In this document: positions 8,247 to 15,146 of the stretch, in pieces
Numbering within the stretch: the first letter of the stretch is position 1
Layout of the letters: each line of letters starts with the position of its first letter
NCBI GenBank assembly: GCA_020852515.1
Contig: JADZAS010000013.1
Coordinates: 496,001 to 560,000 of the forward strand
Reading direction: 5' to 3'
DNA from: Phycisphaerales bacterium
GTDB taxonomy: Bacteria; Planctomycetota; Phycisphaerae; Phycisphaerales; UBA5793
Length of the DNA: 64,000 nt
Made by a program: the position numbers and the translations under genes
Notes under the pieces: generated by a model
Seen by the model: only the letters and a program-made list of their open reading frames with translations
What the model was told of the DNA's origin: nothing
Database searches by the model: none

Positions 8247-8477
8247 TCAGAATGTCCAGATCACCTCGATGAGCAGTTGGATGATGATCAGAAGCAACGG
8301 CAGCCCGACTCCAAGCCCAACGAAGAGAAGCAGGACCAGATTCACCGGCACGCGCAGACGCGCTGAATCAGGGGATCGAAACGTCCGGTCATCGCCGGGG
8401 TCGAATACGCGGCCGCACTCCGGGCAGCGGTGCTCGGCGAGATTCTGCAGGTCGTAGTTGCACGACAGGCAATGCAC
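8247..8477 (-). CDS. Small zinc-ribbon membrane protein, 76 residues
   Basis: It starts at GTG 8477 with MHCLSCNYDLQNLAEHRCPECG, a compact CxxC...CxxC zinc ribbon, then a linker and one long membrane helix (VNLVLLLFVGLGVGLPLLLI). It is the ribbon-first version of the module found C-terminally in neighbouring proteins. It is the first gene of the minus-strand four-gene operon running to 6299. Function unknown. Confidence 0.7.
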   Translation of the reverse strand: MHCLSCNYDLQNLAEHRCPECGRVFDPGDDRTFRSPDSARLRVPVNLVLLLFVGLGVGLPLLLIIIQLLIEVIWTF

Positions 8478-8537
8478 ACCACATGATACAACACGATCGA
8501 GGTAAAGTATGATGCACGGGATCCCGACACAGGGGTA

Positions 8538-8634
8538 GGTCAGGTGAAACCTGACAGAACAGCGCGAACCGGAGCGGCGGCGAGCCTCGCGTGCTCATCG
8601 CTGCGCGCGGCCGCCGAAGTGTCAGGCTCTGGCG
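8538..8634. repeat. Dispersed repeat, copy A
   Basis: About 95 bases beginning GGTCAGGTGAAACCTGACAG, then AGCGCGAACCGGAGCG and ending GTCAGGCTCTGGC. A diverged direct copy lies at 9531-9621. The start forms a small hairpin (GTCAGGT/ACCTGAC). The end overlaps the stop codon and last codons of the desaturase gene. Confidence 0.7.
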
Positions 8635-9455
8635 TGATCTACTGATTCGCCCGGCGGATGGCCACGCTGGCTCTTCACGGGGCCGAGGGGGGTCAGGAGC
8701 ATTCCGCGCAGCGTGTCGGTGTCGGCGGCACTGTAGCCATCGAGGCCGAGTTCGATCTGCTGCACCTCATCGCGGACGCGGTACGTGCCGAACACGCGGT
8801 CCCACAGAGAGAAGATCGCCGAGTAGTTCGAGTCGGTTTCGGGCGCCCAGCGCGAATGGTGAACCCAGTGCATGCGCGGCGTGACGATGATCATGCGCAG
8901 CGCGCGGTCGAGAGGCGCCGGGATGTTCACGTTGGCGTGATGAAAGACGGAGGTCGTGAGCAGCAGGATCTTGAAGACGAGGATGTGCAGCACACTGACG
9001 CCGAGGATGGGAACAGCCAGCGCCAGGCCGAACATGGACATGATGATCTCGCCAGTGTGGAAGCGAAACGCCGTGGTCGAATCGACCTCGGCGTCGTGAT
9101 GGTGCACGGCGTGAAAGCGCCACAGCAGCGGCGTCTTGTGCCAGAGGATGTGCAGGAGGTAGTGCCAGAAGTCGAGCAGCAGCAGAGCCGCGGCGAACGC
9201 GAGCAGCGGCGGCAGTTCAGGCGCGAGATGGAGCAGGCCGATGTGATGCTCGCGCGAGAGCAGCGCCAGCCAGAGAATCAGCGGCGGGAAGACCAGCGCG
9301 CACAGCAAGCCATTGGCGACTCCAAGGACGACGTTGCGCATCCCATGGGGCGTGCGGCTGCGGGGCCGGGCGATGAACGGCGCCCAGCCCTCGGCGACCC
9401 AGATGATCATCAGCGCGGCCGCCGCAGCGGCGGCGGGGCCGGTGCTGTCGAACAT
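8622..9455 (-). CDS. Sterol desaturase / fatty acid hydroxylase superfamily protein
   Basis: Members are integral-membrane di-iron enzymes that hydroxylate or desaturate lipids. The 277-residue protein has four to six hydrophobic segments and the histidine clusters of the family: HYLLHILWH, FHAVHHHD, the single H in AFRFH, and MHWVHHSR near the end. The substrate cannot be told from sequence. A strong GGAGGAGAG site precedes ATG 9455. The gene is bracketed by two direct copies of a 95-bp dispersed repeat, and its C-terminal codons (DHARA and stop) lie within copy A. Confidence 0.88.
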   Translation of the reverse strand: MFDSTGPAAAAAAALMIIWVAEGWAPFIARPRSRTPHGMRNVVLGVANGLLCALVFPPLILWLALLSREHHIGLLHLAPELPPLLAFAAALLLLDFWHYLLHILWHKTPLLWRFHAVHHHDAEVDSTTAFRFHTGEIIMSMFGLALAVPILGVSVLHILVFKILLLTTSVFHHANVNIPAPLDRALRMIIVTPRMHWVHHSRWAPETDSNYSAIFSLWDRVFGTYRVRDEVQQIELGLDGYSAADTDTLRGMLLTPLGPVKSQRGHPPGESVDHARA

Positions 9456-9530
9456 GTCTCTCCTCCACCCGGAGTATTCACCGCCGGGATTAAGCCTTGA
9501 TGAGCGGGCAGCGGGGAAAGTCAGCGGTCA

Positions 9531-9621
9531 GGTCAGGTGAAACCCGACAGCAGCGCGAACCGGAGCGCCGGCGGGCCTCGTCCTGATCGCTCCGCAAGGC
9601 CGCCGATGGCCAGGCTCTGGC
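9531..9621. repeat. Dispersed repeat, copy B
   Basis: It begins GGTCAGGTGAAACCCGACAG, continues CAGCGCGAACCGGAGCG and ends GCCAGGCTCTGGC, matching copy A at 8538-8634 in order and orientation with short indels. Confidence 0.7.
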
Positions 9622-9662
9622 TTGCAAGGCGGCCGGCGGCGCTTGCAAGGCGGCCGGCGGCG
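9621..9662. repeat. 21-bp tandem duplication
   Basis: Two identical 21-base units starting CTTGCAAGGCGGCC lie head to tail (9621-9641 and 9642-9662), directly after repeat copy B. Confidence 0.9.
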
Positions 9663-9934
9663 GTGTAGCATCGCCTTGGCCTTGTTGCCGCGCTCCCGTG
9701 GGCCGTCCAACTGCGTGCCCGGGTCCGATGCGGCCGTCACACAACCGAGTCGAAGCTATCGGCGCCCAAGCGGCGCCTTGCCGTCGCGCGCCTGCCAGGG
9801 ATGCAGGCCGCGCCGCATGGGCGCGCGTGCCCGGGCGCGGAAAGGAGCAGCACATGAACTGACCCTTCGCAATCGCCACAGACGCGTTGCGAGCCACGAA
9901 ACACTTTCACATTTTCATTGAAGAGGAGTCCACC

Positions 9935-10588
9935 ATGACAGACTGCAACCTGGCCGACATCACCCTGGTCATCGACCGCAGCGGCTCGATGAGCCACGTT
10001 CGCGCCGAAGCGGAATCGGGAGTGAACGCTTTCATCCGCGAGCAGGCCGCCGCCCGCGGACAGGCCAACCTGACGCTGGTCCAGTTCGACACCGAGTATG
10101 ACTTTGTGCATCGCGGCATGCCCATCGGCGACGTGCCGCCGTACACGCTTGAGCCGCGCGGCTGCACGGCGTTGCTTGACGCCGTCGGACGCGCCATCAC
10201 CGAAGCCGGCCAGCGGCTCGCGGCCCTGCCGGAAGAGGCCCGGCCCGGGCTGGTGGTGTTCGCCATCGTGACCGACGGCCACGAGAACAGCAGCCGCGAA
10301 TTCACCAGGCAGCAGGTGCGCGACATGATCACGCACCAGCGGCAGGTCTACAACTGGCAGTTCGTATTTCTCTGCGTCGATGACAAGGCGTTCGACGAAG
10401 CGGTCGATATGGGCGTCGATCCGGCGGCGACGTCAAAGTACGAGCAAATCGACACGAGTCGTGCCTACAGCGTCCTGTCCCGCGCCGTGTCCCGAGGGCG
10501 AACCAGCGCGATGGCGCATGATCGCCAGTCGATCGAGATTCTGGATTCAGAGCGGCAGGAGTTGCAGCCGCAGCCGCCTTCGAAGTAG
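9935..10588 (+). CDS. VWA-domain protein, soluble
   Basis: A 217-residue single-domain von Willebrand A protein without signal peptide. The metal-ion-dependent adhesion site is complete: DRSGSMS (D14, S16, S18), a threonine in RGCTALLD, and TDGHEN. VWA domains bind a partner through a metal ion. The rest follows the fold, with helix AITEAGQRLAAL and strand VFAIVTDG. ATG 9935 is chosen over an in-frame upstream start because AAGAGGAG precedes it. It stands alone, with a terminator after it, so its partner is not evident from context. Confidence 0.88.
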   Translation: MTDCNLADITLVIDRSGSMSHVRAEAESGVNAFIREQAAARGQANLTLVQFDTEYDFVHRGMPIGDVPPYTLEPRGCTALLDAVGRAITEAGQRLAALPEEARPGLVVFAIVTDGHENSSREFTRQQVRDMITHQRQVYNWQFVFLCVDDKAFDEAVDMGVDPAATSKYEQIDTSRAYSVLSRAVSRGRTSAMAHDRQSIEILDSERQELQPQPPSK

Positions 10589-10621
10589 TGCTGAAGCAAG
10601 ATCCATTTGAGTCCATCAGGC

Positions 10622-10655
10622 GCGCCCCGTCGGCTCAACCCGGCGGGGCGCTTTG
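10622..10655. terminator. Terminator between convergent genes
   Basis: Stem GCGCCCCG (10622-10629) against CGGGGCGC (10644-10651), followed by TTT. It lies between the VWA gene and the convergent pseudopilin gene, so it may end the VWA transcript. Confidence 0.65.
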
Positions 10656-10671
10656 GCTCGTACCCCGGCAA

Positions 10672-11322
10672 TCAGCGCTGCGGATACTCCGCCGGCAGCG
10701 GGTCGGGTCGCCAGGTGCGGCGGTGAAGATCGTCTTCCTTGAGCAGGTCGGCCCCGCCGTCGGCGACGTGCTGGTCGCCGTACATGAAGTTCACCTGCTC
10801 GCTGTGGCGCGGCGACAGGTCCATGCCGCGCACCATGAGGCGATAGGGGCTGTCGGCGAAGATGAGATCGACGCCCGTGAGGCGCTCGGGCTTGACGCCG
10901 CGGAAGCGCCAGTTCAGGCCGTAACTCTGCTCGCTGGTCGGGATCGCCTGCGGGCAGGGGATGCGCCAACTGGGCGGCTGGGCTGGCGCGGCGGCCTCCG
11001 CGTCGAGCAGCTTCTTCGCAAAGTCCCTCGAACCCGGGGGCGGCTGCTGGCCGAAACCGAACGTGCCGCGATACCCGTAGTCCGATCGATCAGCGACCGT
11101 TTCGAACCGCACGGGCTGCAGGTCGTACGCCGACTCGGCCCAGCGGTCGAGGTCGAACGCCTGCTCGAAGTGCAGCAGGCCGAGTTCGTGCAGGTTGGAA
11201 GCGCAGGCCGTCGTGCGCGACGCGGTGCGGGCGCTGGCCAGAGCCGGAGCAAACAGCCCGACGAGCAGCGCGATGACGCCGACGACGATGAGCAGTTCGA
11301 GCAGCGTGAAGCCTCGGCGCAT
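10672..11322 (-). CDS. Type II/IV pseudopilin-like protein
   Basis: The protein of 216 residues starts MRRGFTLLELLIVVGVIALL, the prepilin peptidase cleavage site (G-F) followed by glutamate at +5 and the hydrophobic stalk. The globular part has little similarity I can name; it contains NLHELGLLHF and near the end NFMYGDQHVADGG, a pattern typical of the planctomycete pseudopilin (DUF1559-like) group, where H-A-DGG motifs recur. ATG 11322 is used because GGAGGG lies just upstream. Such proteins are exported by a type II secretion or pilus machine; none is encoded nearby. Confidence 0.88.
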   Translation of the reverse strand: MRRGFTLLELLIVVGVIALLVGLFAPALASARTASRTTACASNLHELGLLHFEQAFDLDRWAESAYDLQPVRFETVADRSDYGYRGTFGFGQQPPPGSRDFAKKLLDAEAAAPAQPPSWRIPCPQAIPTSEQSYGLNWRFRGVKPERLTGVDLIFADSPYRLMVRGMDLSPRHSEQVNFMYGDQHVADGGADLLKEDDLHRRTWRPDPLPAEYPQR

Positions 11323-11487
11323 GATGACACCCTCCAGCCGGCGCCGCGATGGCGTGCGCTTCGGATGTCGTTGCATCGGAAGAGTTTGCCCGGCGTTGAA
11401 GGGGCAGGCGGCAATTCGGGGCGCACCGGCAGCGCCGCAGCTGATCTGGATCGAGCCTGCGGATCACACCGGCTGGGCGTTATCGGA

Positions 11488-13251
11488 TCAGGCGGACTTG
11501 GGACGCGGACCAGAGGACAGACGCGCGGCCTTGAGCACCTCGTCGAGCAGTTGATCGATCTGGAACGGCTTGAAGAGCACGCACTGCAGGCCTTCCTGGC
11601 TGGCGCGGACGATCGAGTGGTGCGGGTCGTAGCCAAAGCCGGTCATCAGGATCACGGGCACACGTTCATCGAGCCGGCGTGCGGCGGCGAAGACCTGGTA
11701 GCCGTTCTGGTCGGGCATTGAAATGTCCGAGATCACCAGATCGACTTCGCCGGCCGACGAGCGGCCGAGCATGTCGATGGCCTCCTGCCCGCTCTGGCAC
11801 ACCGTCACGAGGCAGCCGCGCTTGCTGAGCACGGCGTGGATGGTCTCGCGGATGTTCGGCTCGTCATCAGCCACGAGCACGTGTTTGTTGAGCAGCAGCG
11901 GATCGATCTCCGAGTTCTCGATCGCCTCCTGGATGCCGAGAATGCTCTTGGGCCCCTTGGCGACGTCTTCGACCTTGCGCCGCACGAGGCTCACGAGTTT
12001 GAGCACGCGATCAATGTGCTTGAGCGCGACCGGATCGGTAATCACCTTCTCGCGCAGCGCTTCGGCCTCGGCGGTGATGTCGTTGAGCGGATGGCTGATC
12101 TCGCCGATCACGTTCACGGCCACGGTGCCGCTGGTCGTGACGCGCTCGACCACGAGCAGATCGAGGATGTTGAGCGCCAGCGCGATGTAGCGGCCGAAGA
12201 TTTCAGCGATCTGCCGGTCGTCCTCGCTGAAGGCGCCGGGGCTGAGCGATTCGATGTTGAATACGCCGATGACCTGGTCGTGCAGGCGCAGCGGCACGCT
12301 CAGGCTGCTGGCCGCGTTGTCGAGGCCCGGCAGGTAGCGCGGATCGTTCTGGACGTCGTGGCAGATGTAGCTGCGCCCGGTTGCGGCGACGTAGCCCGAG
12401 ATGCCGTTGCCCGTCGTCTCGGCCCGCAGGTCGTAGTCCGCCACCGACTGCGGCATGCCGACGGTCATGACCGGCAGCAGGCGCTTGCTCTCCTTTTCGA
12501 GCAGGTAGATATTGAAATGGTCAAAGTGCATCAACTCGCGCGTGAAGTTGATGATCTTCTCTTCGAGCAGCGTGAGGCGCTGGGCGGTGTTGAGCGACGA
12601 GACGGCTTCGGATTCGATGCGCACCAGTTCGCTGCCTGCCGCGTCGATCGCGTCGAGTTGCTGCTGCAGGCGGCGGCTCTTTGTCGTGTCCCACACGATC
12701 GCAAGGATGCGCAGCCCGTCGCCGTTGCCGCGGCTCGTGTCGATCACCGGCGAGGCGATCATCTCGTAGAAGCGATTGTCCTCGGTCTGGAACGCGAAGC
12801 GGCGGCTGGAGTCTTCGTTGAGTTCGACCTGCTCGGAGAAGAGCCGCGCCGTCTCCTGGCAGGTCCGCTCCACCTTGCGCGTGACGGATCCGTTGAACTG
12901 CTGGTACTTGCGGTTGGCCCAGACGAGATTGCCGGCCGAATCGCACAGGCACACGCCTTCGCCCAAGGCGCTGAGAAGCGTGCCCGTCTGCCCCTCGGCC
13001 AAGGCGCGCTCGAGAGGCATGAGGCTGGAAGGATCGGCAAGGACCAACGAGCCGCTCGCCGCTTCCTGAGCTGCCTCAGCGTCGCCGATGAAGCGCAGAT
13101 CAAAGTGCTGGCACAGACCTGCAGCAATCCTCGAGTTCGGCTCGATCGCTCCGTCGAGAACGAGCAGACGCGGTCGCCCCTCGGTCTTGAGCGGCTCAGA
13201 GCCGTTCGGCTGGGCCTTGGCGCTCTCGGTGGAATGATTCGTCTCAGCCAT
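11488..13251 (-). CDS. PAS-GAF-receiver signalling protein without kinase ATPase domain
   Basis: A 587-residue soluble signalling protein. About residues 25-85 look like a degenerate receiver (RPRLLVLDGAIEPNSR). A PAS domain follows (about 90-220, GVCLCDSAGNLVWANRKYQQ), then GAF (about 235-385, containing GNGISGYVAATGRSYICHD and SVPLRLHDQVIGVFNIES). A helical hairpin with VIGEISHPLNDI resembles a HisKA dimerisation box but no HATPase (N, G1, G2 boxes) follows. The C-terminus is a complete receiver: VADDEPN, phospho-acceptor in DLVISDISMPD, and K in LFKPF. Starting at ATG 13251, it diverges from the ABC operon. The longer open frame upstream is spurious. Confidence 0.88.
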   Translation of the reverse strand: MAETNHSTESAKAQPNGSEPLKTEGRPRLLVLDGAIEPNSRIAAGLCQHFDLRFIGDAEAAQEAASGSLVLADPSSLMPLERALAEGQTGTLLSALGEGVCLCDSAGNLVWANRKYQQFNGSVTRKVERTCQETARLFSEQVELNEDSSRRFAFQTEDNRFYEMIASPVIDTSRGNGDGLRILAIVWDTTKSRRLQQQLDAIDAAGSELVRIESEAVSSLNTAQRLTLLEEKIINFTRELMHFDHFNIYLLEKESKRLLPVMTVGMPQSVADYDLRAETTGNGISGYVAATGRSYICHDVQNDPRYLPGLDNAASSLSVPLRLHDQVIGVFNIESLSPGAFSEDDRQIAEIFGRYIALALNILDLLVVERVTTSGTVAVNVIGEISHPLNDITAEAEALREKVITDPVALKHIDRVLKLVSLVRRKVEDVAKGPKSILGIQEAIENSEIDPLLLNKHVLVADDEPNIRETIHAVLSKRGCLVTVCQSGQEAIDMLGRSSAGEVDLVISDISMPDQNGYQVFAAARRLDERVPVILMTGFGYDPHHSIVRASQEGLQCVLFKPFQIDQLLDEVLKAARLSSGPRPKSA

Positions 13252-13479
13252 ACTACGGTCTGGTCCGCCCTCCGATGTCGGGCCGCGGGGCAACGAGCCG
13301 CACACGGCCGAGTGGCAGTGTAGAATCACCGCCGCGTCAGGCAATGATACGAGCGCGGCGGGACCGGCGGGTCGGATCGTCGTGCCGGTTCGCGGCGGCT
13401 CGTGCGTCCCGGGGAACTCCGAGCCCGGATCGCAGGCGGGCAACGGTGGTGGCCACTCCAGGTAAGCGAGGTTCCATGC

Positions 13480-14430
13480 ATGATCGAGATTGATCATCTC
13501 ACGAAGTGCTATGGCTCTTTTCGCGCGGTGGGCGACGTCACGCTGAGCATCCCCGACGGCCAGGTGCTCGGCCTGCTCGGCCCCAACGGCGCGGGAAAGA
13601 CCACCATGATCCGCGTCATGACCGGCTATCTCCCCCCCACCAGCGGCCGGGCTTCCGTCGAGGGATTCGACAGCGTGACGCAGTCGCACGAAGTGCGCCG
13701 CCGCCTGGGTTACCTGCCTGAGTCCAACCCGCTCTACGGCGAGATGCGCGTCGTCGAGTACCTCGATTTCCGCGGCCGCATCTTCGGCCTGGCGCGCGAG
13801 GCGCGGCGCAAGGCCGTCGATCGCGTTGTCGAGCGCTGCTGGCTCAAGGAGATGCGCCGGCGGCAGATCGGACGTCTGAGCAAGGGCTACCGCCAGCGCG
13901 TCGGCCTCGCCGCGGCCATGCTTCACCAGCCGCCCGTGCTCGTGCTCGACGAGCCGACGTCCGGCCTCGATCCGATCCAGATCCGCGAGACGCGGCATCT
14001 CATCCGCGAACTGGCCGGCGACCACACCATGGTTCTGTCGAGCCACATCCTTCCCGAAGTCGAAGTGACCTGCGATCGGATCGTCATCATCGCGCGCGGC
14101 GGCATCCGGGCCGACGGCACCGTCGATCAACTCAAGCACAAGGCGGGTGATTCGCAGCACTACGTCCTCGAAGTCAAGCCCGCCGCAGGCGCAAACGGCT
14201 CGATCCGCGAAGCCATCGGACGGATTTCCGGCGTGTCTCGCGTGGATGAGACGAACATCGACGGCTGGACGCGGTACGAGATTACCGGCGGCGCGAGTGC
14301 GGTGGACCTGCGCGAGCCGCTGGGCCGGCTCGTGGCCGAGTCGGCCCTGCCCTGCCGCGAACTGCATCGCGAGTCCGGCTCGCTTGAGCAGTTGTTCGTC
14401 CGGATCACTTCGGAGGTGGATGCATCATGA
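13480..14430 (+). CDS. ABC transporter ATP-binding protein, GldA-like
   Basis: A 316-residue ATPase with Walker A GPNGAGKTT (about 39-47), signature LSKGYRQRVGLAAAM, Walker B VLVLDEPTSGLDP and the H-loop SSHILPEV, followed by a C-terminal domain typical of exporters of the ABC-2 class. It forms a complex with the permease encoded next (ATGA overlap). The set ATPase, permease, large exported GldG-like protein and DUF4340 protein corresponds to the gld/'ABC_transp_aux' cluster common in Bacteroidota and Planctomycetota. The substrate is unknown. Start at ATG 13480. Confidence 0.93.
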   Translation: MIEIDHLTKCYGSFRAVGDVTLSIPDGQVLGLLGPNGAGKTTMIRVMTGYLPPTSGRASVEGFDSVTQSHEVRRRLGYLPESNPLYGEMRVVEYLDFRGRIFGLAREARRKAVDRVVERCWLKEMRRRQIGRLSKGYRQRVGLAAAMLHQPPVLVLDEPTSGLDPIQIRETRHLIRELAGDHTMVLSSHILPEVEVTCDRIVIIARGGIRADGTVDQLKHKAGDSQHYVLEVKPAAGANGSIREAIGRISGVSRVDETNIDGWTRYEITGGASAVDLREPLGRLVAESALPCRELHRESGSLEQLFVRITSEVDAS

Positions 14431-15146
14431 GCCAGATGGTGGCCATCGCCCGCCGCGAGTTTCTCTCCTTCTTCAGCACGTCGGTGGGGTATGTCGTCCT
14501 CGCGCTGTACCTGCTCGTGAGCGGCCTGATCTTCGCGCTCTCGGTGCTGCACACGGGCGTCGAAGCGTCGATGCGGCCGTTCTTTGATCTCTCGCTCTTC
14601 CTGCTGCTGTTCATCGCCCCGGCGATCTCCATGCGGCTGCTCAGCGAAGAGATGCGTCTGGGCACGATCGAGTCGCTCATGACCTGCCCCGTCAGCGATG
14701 CGCAGGTCGTGGTGGGCAAGTGGATCGGAGCCGTAGGCTTCTTTCTGGCGATGCTGGCGCCCACGCTGCTCTACCCGCTGGTGCTCGAGTGGTACTCGGC
14801 GCCGGACTACGGCTCGATCTTCGCCGGCTACTTTGGCCTCATCCTCATCGGCTGCCTCTATCTCGCGCTGGGCACGCTGGCGTCGTCGATCTGGCCCAGT
14901 CAGATTCTGGCGTACCTGGTCGCGGTGTTCTTCTGGCTGCTGGTCGTCGGGCTGACGAGCTGGCTGCCGCGCTTCATCGGCGAGCCTTGGTCGTCCATCC
15001 TGTACAAAATGAGCATCGACCTGCGCTACAGCAACGACTTCTCAAAGGGAGTGATCGACACCTCGACGATCGTCTATTTCGTTTCGGGCATGGTGATCTT
15101 CCTGGTGGCGGCGGTCAAAATCGTGGAGTCGCGACGATGGCGGTAA
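14427..15146 (+). CDS. ABC-2 type permease, GldF-like
   Basis: A 239-residue integral membrane protein with six predicted helices. It starts MSQMVAIARREFLSFFSTSV, the usual N-terminal 'ARREF...F.SP.GY' pattern of GldF-type permeases, and contains ISMRLLSEEMRLGTIESLMT, the conserved ABC-2 amphipathic region that contacts the ATPase. It overlaps the ATPase gene by 4 bases and the following gene by 10, indicating translational coupling. Role: membrane channel of the exporter. Confidence 0.92.
   Translation: MSQMVAIARREFLSFFSTSVGYVVLALYLLVSGLIFALSVLHTGVEASMRPFFDLSLFLLLFIAPAISMRLLSEEMRLGTIESLMTCPVSDAQVVVGKWIGAVGFFLAMLAPTLLYPLVLEWYSAPDYGSIFAGYFGLILIGCLYLALGTLASSIWPSQILAYLVAVFFWLLVVGLTSWLPRFIGEPWSSILYKMSIDLRYSNDFSKGVIDTSTIVYFVSGMVIFLVAAVKIVESRRWR

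Larger units (their letters stand above)
9456..9934. other. Intergenic region with repeat copy B
   Basis: This gap holds a second copy of the dispersed repeat (9531-9621), a 21-bp tandem duplication (9621-9662) and then about 270 bases of GC-rich DNA. I see no convincing gene in it; long open frames on both strands are low-complexity Arg/Ala/Pro products of GC bias. The last 20 bases hold an AAGAGGAG ribosome site for the VWA gene. Confidence 0.6.

Noticed and set aside
9621-9662. Possible CRISPR-like repeat
   Set aside because: Only two adjacent copies without spacers and no cas genes nearby.
11488-14367. A 959-codon minus-strand frame that extends the PAS-GAF-receiver gene upstream
   Set aside because: The part above 13251 lies antisense to the ABC ATPase and has no domain; the family-like sequence begins at the internal ATG 13251.
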